Shown here piece after piece: positions 37,678 through 50,972 of a DNA stretch of 64,000 nt. The notes below the pieces were generated by a model. It was not told the DNA's origin. It was given only the letters and a program-made list of their open reading frames with translations, and did no database searches. The DNA is from Marchantia polymorpha subsp. ruderalis. Its lineage: Eukaryota > Streptophyta > Marchantiopsida > Marchantiales > Marchantiaceae. Each line of letters begins with the position of its first letter. Positions within the stretch are counted from its first letter, which is position 1. The stretch lies in assembly GCA_037833965.1 (NCBI GenBank), contig AP031354.1:22050001-22114000 (forward strand). The letters are read 5' to 3'. Position numbers and translations under genes: made by a program.

Positions 37678-38589
37678 CGAAACAAAGATAAGTCAAGGGC
37701 CAAAAAACTGCCAGAAGTATCTATTAAGCACCCGACAGCATCGAAGAGAAAAAAAGATGATATCTAGACAACAGGATGTAGAGGCTAGAGTGTAGTTAGT
37801 GTGGTTCTAACTTGCGTTCGGGTGTTTGTGAGTCTTAGGCTTCTTCTGAGGAAGAATCCAAAGACATCCAATGTCCACCAGGCATGAGTCCCGGCCAGGC
37901 ATGAGTTACATCACGAGAGGAAGAGGTCTGAGAAAAATAATGATCGTCAGATTCGCAACTGATGTCACAACTGATGTCTTGAACAATATGTCAAAGTCAA
38001 CTTGGTGCATTTATCATCGTTTCCTTTATGCAGTTACTCAAATAAGAATCGAATGTAAGCTCAGGAAAGATATGTGTAATAATATATTGTGATCTCTACG
38101 CAATCCAGACCTGCGGAACACCGCAGGATGCAGCTGTAGCTTCTGTCATCTGGACGAATCTGCTGCATCTGTGGGTTATATACTCGTCAGGGACTTCTTT
38201 GGAATACTTCATTGATTGCTGTTGTGCCATCTCACCCCAAAGAAACCCACCATAGATTCCACACAGACGATTGAGAGTGTGGCGGGAGCAAAGTCTACGT
38301 TGCCTGTCTTCCAGAGATGAGCAATATCGTCACAAGGTTCATAGTTGTCTCTGTGTCTGTGATGACCCCTCCACAGGACTCGCCCGGTCGAAGCAGGTTG
38401 CACCCTTCTTCGTGCTGTTCCCTGCATGGAAGTACATGCAAACCTCGGAGGAGGTCTTGTCTGGTCAGGAGATTACCCCTAGCGGCCATAGATCTGGCTC
38501 ACTGGAGCATGCCGCAATCTGAACTTCACAATCCCCTGGAGCACAATCTCCACGAGCATTATCTCCGATGAAGAAAACAGAACAAATCC

Positions 38590-39132
38590 TTATGCTATAC
38601 GAAAAGCGACAAGTGTCGTGACCTCCAAGGCTCGAAACATTCCATCGAAGATAGCACAACAGCTCGTAAGTTTTTGGTCCAAGTACGGCAGAAGGACACG
38701 CTTAGATTTCGAACTCCGAGCCTTACTTAGAGCCTCGCGGTGCTGCCATGACTGCAGATCAAAATAATTATCGAGTACTGCGAGTAATCTCGTCAGATAG
38801 TTGTCTTTCACTTCCAGCCACGTGGATACTCCAAGCCCATCGCTTACTGGCTCACATGACGTTCGGAACGATGCACGAAGCATACGAACTGTCGAGAAAG
38901 TATAAAAAACAGAGCAAGAGTCTATCGATACCAGAGCCAGGCCTACTCGACTCGAGCCGCCTCGTCTCATAAGATGGAGGTGTCTGAACTTTCCAATTCC
39001 GTTCTGACCGAAAGAGTGTTTTGTTTTGTGCACAAAGTTGCGAGGCATTAGCAGGAGCTTAAGTACCAAGGTATTTCGAAGGTAGGTACTAAATACACAT
39101 GACACAGCCAGTACCCCTGGACGAGAGATCAT
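38590..39132 (-). other. Orphan open frame, 180 codons, unrecognised
   Basis: The frame starts at an ATG at 39132 and runs 180 codons. The half nearest the stop (WLEVKDNYLTRLLAVLDNYF onward) looks more protein-like than the start. No domain, signal peptide or motif is recognised. It could be an exon whose gene continues left on minus, where further open segments exist (38295-38489 and 38465-38659). Confidence 0.3.
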
Positions 39133-41288
39133 ATGGTATCCTCACAGCAGCAGCTAGCCAAACCCCACCAGCAGGTACTTTATAGACTAGTTACAGCTGT
39201 GCTTGTAGTACATACCTTGTATATACGATCTCCAAAATTCCCACTCACGTCAAGTGAATTCACATTCAAATGTCATCTTATTCGAGAGAGCGTGTGATTG
39301 GGAGAATTCAGATTTCATTCTAAGCTGATTATAGTGACTGATGAGAACTTTCGAGTGAATTAAAGAAACATCAAACATGGCATGTATTAGATTTTTGATA
39401 TAGGAAGTTGAGATAGAGAATGAGACAATGTAATGACTTTCTTAATCCCAAATGACATTGGTTATACTCCTCTTGGACTTGAATTTGTGTCCTACACGAC
39501 ATGGATATCAATTTTCCGTTCTTTTGTGAAGTTGCCCTGAAATAATTTGATGATAGAAAAACTATGCAACTTTGGCTTCATTTTACTAGTCCAATTTTGA
39601 TGAACCAAGGGATGTGTGAACAGACCAAGAAACTGGGTTTCGATGAATCTCAAAGTTCGAGTGATTGACTAGGATACCAAGTCAAGATATCATATTCAGT
39701 TTGATGGTCTAGCAAAGAAATTTCTTCAGTTGATGAAAACAATACTAAGAAAATTTGGGGATCCAACTATAGTACTAAATTTGGATCATTGCAAAAGAGA
39801 AGACTTGTATCTAGCAACAATCTCACATTTATTGATCATATGCTATAGATCAAAGCTTAGTTCACGACATAATATTTTTTTAGGTCACGATCAAGGCTAA
39901 ATATTTTGAGATCATTAAAAATATTTGAAACAAAATGAATCATAAATAGCAAATTTATCATTATCATAAATTTTATCATAAACTTTGAGATTACCTTCAC
40001 TGCCCTTACAATGACTTTTCATCACAATTTAGGAGGAGCTGGCAAACCTCTAAGGGGAAAAAAATGATGTGAGGATACTTTCCAATGAATTATGTGTAGG
40101 GATAGTTTATTAGACAGATATAATCAAAGGATGAGGTAATTCAAAAGGAAATGAAATAATTCCAACATTCTGGATACTTTTGAAAAGCCTTGATAAGAGA
40201 GATACAGTAAAGAGTGGACCGATAACTCAACACGAATAGAATTATTTTCCTCCCGCTCTGATTGTGTATGGAATGTGTAGAACTCTCGTCTTTCTATGCC
40301 AGGTTTCTACCATTCGTTTCAATTTATTTATTAGGGTCGCCACATCCATTGGAACAAGGATAAAGTCTGGTGATACACACAGATACAGATGGACTTCTGC
40401 ATGCTGGATCGCGACGCACCCTACGCATCACAATGCAGTACCTCCACCTTTTGGGTTCTGAACCACACATTTCTCCTGCCGTCAAGATGCCAATGATGGC
40501 AATGCGCGGTTCCGGCAGGGAGAAGACAAGAAGCACAAGAGTTTTACATCCCAGTCGCATTCCATGGATTTCAACTCCCAATAAGCAACCAATACATGGC
40601 GTGTTTGCAGTCAGTGCTACAGCCATTTGTTGGCAATCAAATTGACTCAAGTGTAAACAAAAACTGAAAAAACAAAGAAAGTGCACATCTGGTGGAAACG
40701 AAAGTGTTTTGATCATGTCCTTAAGGTTATGGGAGAGATATGTCCATCACAGCAATGGCAAGAATTCTGGTATACTTGAATGACTGCGTGGAAGTCAGAT
40801 AATTCCGCATCTATATCCGCATTGAAAAAATAACAAGGTCCTGTGTTACTTCTAAAAAAAAATGTTCCATATGTGGACCCGAGTATTTAATCTGTAATTG
40901 AGAAATGGTCTTTGAATAGCATGTGCCTTAATCTTATGATATTTTAAGGCCCCAAATTAATTTCAGCCGAGGAATCTCCTCAGAAATTAGATGTTACTAC
41001 AGAGCCGAGCGAGCAGTAGGAATTGGTTGGGAGAAGGCCTGATCCGATTACGTTGCCAATATCGAAAAGTTTTCAGATGCTTCGAGTAACCAATGAAAGA
41101 ACGCTTTCTTTCTTCCGAATTTTAATGCCTCTGTCTGCCCATAAACGAACCGTTCGAATGTACACGTACCTCTTATGTCCATAACCAGGGCCAAAACATC
41201 ACTACCTGAGCCCCAGTAAATGCGCTAATCTGAGAGTCTTAGAGCCACTGCAGTTGGACTAAATATCTACTGGTAGTTTAGCTGCACA

Positions 41289-41735
41289 CTTGCCACCTCT
41301 TTCTGACGGGGAGTTTTCAGCGAATGTCAAGCTGGCACGGTGAATTCCATCAACTTGCTCCTTCCCAATCCATTATTTCTTCATACAAATGGTTCTCGGT
41401 GCTTTTGGATGCACGGCACAACATGCCACCCCCAAGATCAAAGTACACTACAACCACGGGCAGAGAGCATGCCCATGAACACTATGCCTAGCGCTGTTGC
41501 GTACTTAGAGCTCACAACGAGCTGTACAAACAACTTCAACATTACCTCCGGCTCCCTTCGCTCCCGAGATGATTCCCATATGAAAGGGATGATGCCGAAT
41601 GTGCACCCACAAGATGCTTGGACGCAAAACGAGAAGAGCAATATCTCGCAGATGGACACTCAGAGCTTGCATATTTCTCCGAGAATGATGCAGAATGCTA
41701 TCCCGCGTTCTGAACTATATACACACAACCAAAGC
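41289..41735 (-). pseudogene. NRT2 pseudogene fragment (C-terminal third)
   Basis: Minus-strand sequence matches the second exon of the intact NRT2 in this window, in order but with frame changes. CVYIVQ (for LYIIQ) and CIILGE are followed by LLFSFCVQASCGCTFGIIPF (for [20 protein letters not shown]). Next come a degraded loop-to-helix region, GIVFMGM, then GGMLCRASKSTENHLYEE (for [18 protein letters not shown]) and FAENSPSERGGK (for [11 protein letters not shown]). The [10 protein letters not shown] signature is destroyed. The start and the first two thirds are missing. It is in inverted orientation to the intact gene, 5 kb away. Confidence 0.85.
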
Positions 41736-42002
41736 CAACGCGGACCGAATTGTTTTTATTCGGAATTCGGAAGAATTGCTTTTAGTAAATTCGGGAGTTT
41801 TTATTTAAGAGTCTAGTGTTTCTAGTGATTTTATTCAGGATTCAAGTATGGGGTCTGGTTGTAAGAAGACAGTATGGGAGCGTCTGGAGAAGATTCAGAA
41901 GATTTTGCTTCAAGAAGAACTCGGGGTGAGAAACCAAACTTCGAATGCCAGAAACAATTCATCTTCCTGTTGAGGATGAGTCTCTCTATTTTACCATCAA
42001 AA

Positions 42003-42105
42003 GAACGACAAAGAGTAGATAGAGTGAGAACGAAAGAGAGAGGGGGGACAGATAAAGAGAGAGTAGATAGAGTGAGAGTGACAGAGAGAGTGAGGGGTGG
42101 GGTGC
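42003..42105. repeat. GA-rich simple repeat
   Basis: Purine-rich low-complexity tract in which the unit GTAGATAGAGTGAGA occurs twice (about 42015 and 42062) among GAGA runs. Confidence 0.8.
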
Positions 42106-42297
42106 TTCAAAGATTCTGCCCATTTTCTGTTCAAGACATTTTAAGATCATGAAAACCAAGTAGTTAGCGCTAATTTAATCGATGGCATTTATTGTTATGT
42201 AATATCTAGTACCCATATTTGGCTGGCTTTCCAGTTCCTATATATCCGCTCAAGCTTCTCTTAAGGCCTTCAACCTTCGTAATCTCGTTTCTTCATG

Positions 42298-44677
42298 TTA
42301 AAGCAGTCTTTGACACCATCGCACCAGCAGTTGGTCTCTCAGTGGTACTAGCTGTGGGACAAACGTCAATTGTAGCTGAAGCCGCTGAATTGGTTCAGAT
42401 TCGTAAGTCGATGGTCCACAGTTTTGGAAAATCTGAGGCTGCAACTCCCGACCTGGCCGAAAGCCAGGTTGACATACTTGTTGCAACTCCAGGGCGCTTG
42501 ATGGACCATATTCGAAATACGAAAGGGTTCACTCTTCAGCACCTACCATTTCTCGTGAGTTTTTTCCGTGGTGATACTATTGTCTTTGTTTCTCTATAGC
42601 GCCATCTTTCTACAAAGGCCGTGATGAGGTCTACATAGTTTCTCCAAATTGTTTTATTTATCAATTCACAGAGGTTAACGAACTATTTGTTTGTCTGTCA
42701 GGTTGTTGATGAAACAGATAGATTGCCACGGCATTCTTACCTGGAGTGGCTGCCCAATGTCTTGGCGTGTGTTTCTGCTTCTGGCTCGATGTTGTCTGGA
42801 CTAGTGTTTCGAAACTCTCATCCTGGCTCAGTCCGCACCATTAGAAATTGGTACGGAATGTCCTGATTATATTCACATGGTTTGATCCTCTCGTTTGCTT
42901 ATTTCTGTTGCTTCTGGTCATTTCATATCTATTCTCATAATATGGAAACCATCGTAATACGTCGCTGACGCCCTGAGGCAAAAGGTGGACGCAACTACAT
43001 GAATAATGAGCTTCACTGTAGAAAAAGCTGGGCATTAAGTTTTTAGCGATTACGTGCAGCTGTCTTGAAAGAGGAAATAGAGGCACTGCACTCCCACGAT
43101 TCATGAAGATGGTGTTATCGGCTACCTTGACGAGAGATCCAGCAAAAATTGCACAACTTGGTCTTCTCTGCCCCATATATGTGGCGCCTGGTGCTGCTGG
43201 CAACCGGTATAAACTACCAGAACAACTTAAGTCTTACAGGATGGTACGTATCTCTGTTCACACACGTTGCCACCATAACTTGTTGCTGACTCAATTTAGT
43301 TCACGTAGCCTTGGAGCTTGTGTTTGTTCAAACCTGCATCGCATGATCCGTAACAGAAATTGTTGTCCTGAACATCTTTGCAGGTCTGCAAACCGCGAGA
43401 GAAGCCCTTATATTTGGTAGCACTCTTACAACAGCTTTGCAGCCAAACAACCATTGTTTTCACTGCTTCTGTAGTGGCTACTCATCGACTATATACTCTG
43501 CTAAAATGCTACTAAGGATTGTCGTTCAAGGTGGTTGAGTACTCAAGCTTGCAGCATTAACAACCCCGCAGGTTTGTCCAACACGTGTTTGCTTCTGATG
43601 GGTTTTGTAGACCAAATAACTAATAAGTATATATTTTTACATACAGACCTCTAAGTCGCAGGTTATTTCCTGTTTCTTCTGATTTATTGATCTTGGGATG
43701 AATATCCAAGTCGGTTTCGTTCGTTTATTATCCGACATTCGTAGCTGGATTCAATAATCCTAATGACTTGCCTCTATATCATGTTTACAGTAAAGCGTTG
43801 GCCAAATTCCGGAATGGCCAGGCACAAGTGCTCATTGCCTCAGATGCGATGACAAGGGGTATGGATGTGGAAGGTGTTGCAAACGTTGTCAATTATGATA
43901 TGCCTATGTACGCAAAGACCTACGTCCATCGTGTTGGGCGCACTGCTCGAGCCGGACAGCCCGGGAGCTCATATACTCTTCTTCAAAATGGAGGAGGTTC
44001 GCTTTCTGAACATGCATAAACCACAAAGTAGTTTGATCTACATTCATTCCATGTAACAAGTTCAAAAGCGCTGTATCCGCTTCCTCCCATGTTGCTCGGG
44101 CTTATTCAGCGCAGACCATCGTCTTGTTGTCTTTGTTTATTCGGTTGTGCATAACGGCCTGCAGTCATCTAACCCGCTATGTGCGTTGATCTGTAACCTG
44201 GGGATGTTTGCGCAGGTACGACACTTCAAACAGATGTTGAAGAAAGTCGACAATAGCAAGTGCAAGGATTATTCACTGCCGTCATCTGTCATCGAAGAGC
44301 TTTATGAGTCTTACACTGAAGGTACGCGTCTCACACAGGGTGTGGTTTTCTTTCTGGGCTGAAGGCAGCTCTGTCTAGATAACCACCTGTGTCTGATATT
44401 GTACTCAATCGTAAAGCTGCTTCGGACCAATGCAATGGGATGTGATATTTTCAGGACTTTCGAACCTATGCTGTCTTTGCTTTGTTTCGTTTTCGGTACT
44501 TCTCTAGCTTCACACAATTACCTTACAGTGGGAATGTTGCATTGTGCTGGACGTGCAGCTCTGGAGAAACTGAAGCATAACATAACAGCAGACGAGGCAG
44601 CATCAATTTCACATGGCAGTCAGACGCAGACAGAAGGGGAAAATAAAGTTACTGGGCCGGACGAGCTTTTCATATGA
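42298..44677 (+). pseudogene. RH1: DEAD-box RNA helicase (plant RH1 / DDX51-Dbp6 type), 5'-truncated pseudogene
   Basis: Seven exon-like segments keep GT-AG borders and matching phases: 42298-42554, 42702-42850, 43060-43243, 43384-43571, 43791-43996, 44216-44321 and 44559-44677. They encode FDTIAPAVGLSVVLAVGQ, VDILVATPGRLMDHI (motif Ib), VVDETDRL (motif II in the DETD form of this subfamily), KMVLSATLT (motif III), IVFTASVVATHRL, ASDAMTRGMDVEGV (motif V), HRVGRTARAG (motif VI) and an RH1-like C-terminus. RH1-type helicases are related to Dbp6, a 60S ribosome-biogenesis factor. Three defects argue for a pseudogene: the Q motif and Walker A exons are absent upstream, exon 4 carries two in-frame TAA codons, and one extra G shifts the frame at the end of exon 5. 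The excellent splice sites imply recent decay. Confidence 0.85.
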
Positions 44678-45705
44678 CCACGAGATATCACTCAGCGTTT
44701 GGAGTACGATGATCTACTTATCCCTAACTTCTGTCCAATTGAAGAAACACTGTGTGAACAATACGAAGAGCTGTTTGCTGATCGGATTCATATCAGTACT
44801 TTTAGTGTGCAATCCTAGTCCAGGATTAGAATAATTCGGTTTCGTCTCCACTTTAATTCACATGTGAGTCAAGTAGCTGGGTTCCTGAGGGAGGTTCCCC
44901 TTCATGTATTCTTCAAGTTCGCAGCTTAGGCCCGAACGATCGTATGTAGGAGAAAATTGCCATCCTCACTTTGGTTGGCGGCGTCTGTTTGTGATGTCAG
45001 CTGCGCCAGATTTCTTCAGTAAAGTTTACATTAATGGTGAAGATTATTTCCCATGGAGTGCTCGATTGTAAGGAGGAGTTTCTCTGAGTTCTCTTTTGAA
45101 TTCTTTGTTGTCCTGTACAACTTTTACATGAGACGAGATAAGCTCAGTGGACTTCCAGGCAGTAGAGAAAGGCTAGTTCTTGTCTGGCATCTATATGGGA
45201 GTCGTCTATTATCGTCTCAGGAACTTGGATATATATCTTAGACCTGAGGCATGTCGAGATATGACAGGTAAGAGGTTGTCGAGGTCGACGAAAACAATTT
45301 TACAGATGACTTACATACAGACACTCCTCAGATCCACAACGCGACGAAGCAATGTCCGCAGTCATATCACTACGATCTGTGCGCAGTACTACACAGATTG
45401 CCTCAGCAATGTCTACGTTGTCGCGGTCCACGTAGCCCACATAGGGCTACTCTTGAGCTTTACGAAATAAACTATCCAATTTGATGGACTGCAAACAAGA
45501 CCATTACGATAAACTAGTGATAGTTTAGCCAAAATCTGATCTTCTTCAGGACCATAACTGCGCGATTGACATGATTGCACAGATTATAAAAGACTTGTAC
45601 ACGTGAAAACTCTAAGGAAGATTTTGCACAGGTTCATATTGCATGAGTGTCTAAACATATGCTTGTCAACAGAATGTCATGATACATCGTGACAGTCTAA
45701 GGTCT
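44678..45705. other. Intergenic between RH1 pseudogene and TRN1-like gene
   Basis: Tail-to-tail intergenic DNA holding the presumed 3' UTRs of both genes. Short open frames only, none recognised. Confidence 0.5.
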
Positions 45706-48700
45706 TCAAATTCCTACCAAAATGCCAGTTCTAATACCTTTACTCATGCACTCCTCGCACACCCATGCATGCCCACCTAATTCTAGTCTCACATATTTCA
45801 CCTGATACAACTTGAAGATTGTCGAATAGCTGTCTCGAAGCTGGGGCGCAAGAGTTTGCTGAATCCTCAGCCATGCTTCTGTGAGCTTCATGCTTTCCCC
45901 ACCTTTTAAGACTGCACTGCGATCACTATAGCTAATGCCATCTAGTTTAACAATATCAGATTTTAAATCTGCCCAGTCTGGAATAGCTTGGCCCAAACCG
46001 AAAGTTACATCCAGTCCAGCCTTCACAGCATAATACATGACTTTGAGTGAGATTTCAATGGTTTTGCTAATCCATGCGCGATTATTCAGATCAACACGTA
46101 GTTTTAAACCTTCTTGATCTTTGACCATGTGAAACCCAGTCGCCGACTCACACATCAAGTGTAACCGAACGGTTTTCCCAACATGCAGATGCGCACTCAT
46201 CTTATAGAAAAGTCCAACATCATCCCTGACGTATGGTCGTTTGGGAGTTCCAGCCTGCTGAAGCGATTGAGGATACTCAATGATCCTGTCCACTTTAGAC
46301 ATGAAGACGCTCAACGTTGACTTCACTTCTTGTTGCAAAGAGAGTATCTGTCCCACCTTGATATCCACCAATCTCAACCTTTCATCCAAACCATCAACCT
46401 TTTGTACTAGCTGATCAATCTTGTTCTCAAGTCGAGTAGAACTAAATTGTACACTTGTGTTCGCCCGACTTAAGCACCTAGATGAAAGTCGATTGGATTC
46501 TGTAATATCAGGAAAACTCGATCTGCTAACCATGTTTTCATTTTCAGGATGAGAATGAATCAAGTCATTGTTCACTTCGATTAGACCTTGCTGCAATGAC
46601 TCCAATTGTTGCATTCGCTTCTGTCGGATCTCATTCACAACCGCTTCAACATCGTTCTCCCACAACAGATCTCTAGCGCTTTCAAAAATTACCCCCGTGT
46701 GCCCTTCAATCGAGGGCCAAGAGTGCTCATAGCTGAACAAAGCTTCCTCCTTCTCCAAGTGAAACTTATCCAACTGAATATCCTCAAGTTTGTCATTGAT
46801 GCTACCAATGAAGTTTGATTTGAGCTCCTCGATGAGAATGGCTCCTCTGAGATGACTCGGAATCAGCATCTCCACGCAAGATGTTTGAATCACACTAAGC
46901 ACTAAAGCCACCCCAGGACAGCCTTTCGATGATGCGCAAAATGATATCAACTCCTGGACGATATGCTTCATCAAGTATTGCAGAGCCTCCGACCGTGATT
47001 TATGCTTTGAGCGTAACATCAAAACATCCACGTAATTGTGGGACGTTCCTTGATCGATGTAGATCTCGTGCCCATCAAGAAAAAGTCGCAGATTATGTCG
47101 AGAGCAGGTTACAGTCTTCTTAGAGACACGCATCTCCAATATCAACTTGCGTCTCATGAACATCTACAATGATACAAAATTTGATAAATATTGAGCTGTG
47201 CATTCCACAAAATTGAATTCAACTAATGAGAAGGGAAAATTCATAGACTACAAGTTACAATTAGAACTTCAAGCATCCAATTTTCTCACAGTATATAGGA
47301 AATCACCTGGAAGCATGGAAAAAAAGCAGCGGTCAATGACATTGTTCTTCCATCTTGGCATTGAATCCGGATGCCGACAAATTGTGAAGTCTCACCCCTA
47401 GTTTCCCAAGCCATCGACTCCAAGTCCTTCCCTTCTTGAGGCTTCTGTCCTTCTGTGCTTGCATGCTCAGGTATGAAGGAGGGAATGAAATACTGAGAAG
47501 TATCTTCCACCTTGAAACACAAATCTAAATTGATAAGGATGTTTTCAATCACGTCTCTGTCCACACCTTTCCGTCCATGCGGTTGCTTTTCCAAAAACTC
47601 CTCTATCAATCCAACAAAGACACTCTCGCTCACAAATCCGTCCTTGCTTGAGTATGAGGCACATGATTTACTTGTGTGCTCTTTAGCTTGAAAGTCTTGA
47701 CCCTTACCTACCAGCTCACCCAATAATGTATTTGTGAGCCAATTTGGATCCACAATGATGTAACTAAGGGTTGGAATATAAACTATGGATCCAACGTCAT
47801 TCAAATAAGATACTATCGAATTTAGTATCCTTGAATGATCAATGGCAAAAGCTGAAGATGATGAAATGAACTCTGTCAAGATGGGGTCATAGAATTCATT
47901 AAACTTTTGAGGTAACCAAATAGGGCAACTTCTGTTCTCCTTGATGTTTGTAACCAAGAGGGAAGAGAGTCTGGAACACAATTGGGGAACTTGTGGGGAT
48001 TTTTCACTCAACAACTTATCAAAAATCTCAAAAATATAATCTTTGAGATCTATAACTTGCTTCTTTTTTCTTGCATCCACATGAAAACACTCTTGAATTG
48101 GATGAAGATCCACAAATTTTGCAAATCTTTGGTTGACATCTTTCACTATTGAGTGAGCCCAAGTCAAAGAGATGGATTTGGTTTTGTCCTTGTGTGAAAT
48201 CACAACAAGAACTTGCGGACGATTATGTCCTGTGATCCTAGAGCTGGATGTGATAAAACTCATCCATTCTTCCAACTCTGTCCGAAAACAAGAATCTTGT
48301 TTCTTAGAAGATGATTTCTCACAAAAAGAGCTATGCACAAATAAAAAAACACAAAAATTGCTGGATTGAGGGAAGAGAACACTTTGAAGGGTACGAAAAA
48401 TCTCTTGTCCCGCAAGATCCCAGATTGAAATTTGCCTTTTGTCATCGTTTTGCAAGAACTCCACTTCGATACCTTTAGTTCTAAACAACTCCTTCCATTT
48501 GTTCCCAAGCCAACTTTTGCCTTCAACTATCCTCATCAAGGTTTGACGCAATTGAGTCTTGCCTGCAGATTGAGTACAAATAACCACAACAAATATAACT
48601 TAGGATATTTTTACAGATTACTTGATAACTATTATTTCAAATGGATAAAGAATATTGGTAAAATTTTTGATTATCACATCAAAATTTGAAATGATTAAAT

Positions 48701-50489
48701 AGATTTTATTTATAATCTCAATTAATTAGTATGGTAAAATAATTGTTCTTCAATTCTTGGAAACTTTTTAAACTATTCCAAACATGTGTAGAGAGAAAAA
48801 TGAACTTTTTTTTACTATAGTATAAATTTTGGAGAAGTAAAACCTTAGATGTCTACTTTGAAAAACCGAGAACTTACATAGCACCTTACCTGCTCTAGGA
48901 GAGCCGCATAGAAAGAGTCGACCAGCCTTTGCATCTCCAAATTTTAGTTTGGCCTCCATGAACACGGACATGTAGGCGGCGCGCATCTTGTTCTGCTTGA
49001 GGGCCTCTTGAATCAGCGCGGCCTTTCCGTCTGTAGCCCATGAGGTTTTTGAGACATTTATTTCCTGGAGACTCAAGTTCACTTGGAGTAACCCCATCAT
49101 GTCGCGGAACGCATCTTCGTTGAGTTCGTTGCAAGACAAATCCAAGTGAGTGACACTTGTGTTCCCTCGCAGGCACAAAAGCAAGTCCTTCCATAATCCC
49201 TTCCAAACATCTTCGCATACAATGCTTAATCCGAATAGTCGGAGTCTCTTCAGGACGCAAGTTTCTCCAGTTTTTCCATTCATAGACAGTATACTTGCCT
49301 GTCTATCTTGGTTGGTACCTGAAGTGCGAATGACAATAGGTACCAATATACTGAGAGATTTCAGAGATGTGATTTCCCCGCGCAGTACCCTACCTAATAG
49401 GTTTAATGATAACATCACATCATTTACTACATCAGTCGTACTAACGAGTTCAAGTTCCACTATGGGGTCCTTGACATCGGAGCTAGCAGAACGAGCAAGA
49501 GCTTCTATTAACTTCCAGTTGTCATATCTGTCAACCCTAACAAGTATAGTTGTCGCTATGGCATTGTCACGTATGGCTTCGCCGAGCTTGGGCAATTCCT
49601 CAGGACGCATCACCCTTGTCTGGAACTCCACTTCCTTCAATGATCGGTTGGAAATAAGAAGTTCCCTTAAACAGTCTCCAAAGTCTCCGCGTCCAATCAT
49701 TGTCGTGAGCCGAAGACGTTCAATGGATCGGTTGCGATCGTCTCCGGCCAATGCTTTCAGCAACAAGGGCCCTCCCCACGGATCCGCGTTGTCTAACGTC
49801 AATTCTTTCAGAGACGAGCTGTGGATCACAGCCTGGGACAGGATTCCAACGGTCTCGTCCTCCATGTCCTGCCAATAGCCGCCTAAACGCAACGTTTCTA
49901 ATAGAGGAGCACTATTGATCATGTCAGCCACATACTTCACCGCACTCGAGCCCCTCCACGCTCCCGACAAATCTAAAGACTTGAGTTTAGAATCGGAATG
50001 TCCTCGCAGTCCTGAGGCGAGATTCGAGAAACATCTGGCACTCAATCTGCAACTCACTTCTAACTCTGTTACGCTAGAGAAATTCAGAATTCTCCCCAGC
50101 TGTAAACACAAGCTCTCCACTTCCGCATCATCTGAACCCCTAACCCGATCAAAAACGCGTATCTCTTTTAGAACGGTGCTACACCTGAAACCTCTGAATA
50201 CTACCTCCCACTCGCTTGGCGTCAACCTCGATATATCTCCCCCACAAAATCTGCGCACGTCCAGAATCTCAAGGGTGTTGCACCTGCCGATTGCCTCCAG
50301 CACTCGAAGACGCACTTGGCTTCGCCACCCTATGATTGTCGAGAGTGATTCACTCCAGGGAAAAAACTCCAGAAATTCTTCGGACACTAAATTGGGAAGC
50401 TCCGTTATAGGCTCGCCTTGTCCTTCCAGACGCTGTACAAGGTCCTGGATGGCGGAGGGAAGCTCCGGTTCCTCGTGTGCGGAGTCCAT
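45706..50489 (-). CDS. TRN1-like: TORNADO1-like LRR-ROC-COR (ROCO) protein
   Basis: Three exons, 50489-48890, 48562-47307 and 47163-45706, join in frame to 1437 residues, close to Arabidopsis TRN1. Residues 1 to about 520 are leucine-rich repeats of the ribonuclease-inhibitor type (for example VTHLDLSCNELNEDAFRDMM). A Roc GTPase domain follows: P-loop GSPRAGKT (about 528-535, split by intron 1), switch II DLAGQE (about 582-587) and the base-binding SHKD (about 656-659). A COR domain comes next, including VGSIVYIPTLSYIIVDPNWL. The C-terminal third has a short coiled coil (LENKIDQLVQKVDGLDERLR) and ends near WVCEECMSKG. In angiosperms TRN1 acts in leaf and vascular patterning; the role here is unknown. 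The ATG at 50489 is chosen because the frame upstream has no ATG. No lesion is visible. Confidence 0.9.
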
Positions 50490-50972
50490 TTCCCGTTTCA
50501 CCAGTTCAGAAGCGTGACTGAAGATGGACGCACCTGCACCTTCCTTTCTCTCCTCCACTCTCACCGAGGAAGAAAGATTTGCCACTTGAAGCGCGGTCGA
50601 AATGTAACCGAGCTTACAGGAGTACCTCTTCTCGATCCAAAATCCCGACTCTCTCTTCCTTCTTCTTCTCTTCTTCCTATCCAGAGCGAGCGCTGCCGCT
50701 GTGCGGAGTGAAGAACGCGGAGTCGTGTCCTTTCCGATGCTGGATGCTCTGCCTCTCTCTGAACGCAACAACGTCGTCCGGAGTTGACCGGAGCGCAGCA
50801 GCGGCAGCGACCTAGCGTCTGACGAGCGAACCAGCGAGTATCTGAAATCAAGTTCTTAGCAAAGATCGCGCGATGTGAAAGCAAAATGTCATAGAAGGCA
50901 AGATATTGCAGACTTCTCAGATGTGACGAACTCTGAGTTGTGCAAAAACTGGATGTACACTTGTACTGAGAG

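Larger units (their letters stand above)
36448..41280. other. Intergenic region with unrecognised open frames
   Basis: This holds the 3' flank of NRT2 followed by moderately AT-rich DNA. The open frames worth noting are listed separately (37315-37677 and 38590-39132, both minus). The frame at 40324-40716 on minus is also long, but overlaps a similar one on the other strand and is unrecognised. No RNA gene or transposon border was seen. Confidence 0.45.

Noticed and set aside
41340..41816. 158-codon plus-strand open frame
   Set aside because: It is the antisense shadow of the NRT2 pseudogene, whose conserved residues are read on minus.
42081..42100. GTGACAGAGAGAGTGAGGGG resembling the miR156 sequence
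   Set aside because: It is part of a GA-rich simple repeat, differs at several positions and has no complementary arm for a precursor hairpin.
50490..50771. Upstream extension of the TRN1-like frame
   Set aside because: It starts at TTG, lacks an ATG and has basic low-complexity residues; it fits a 5' UTR better.
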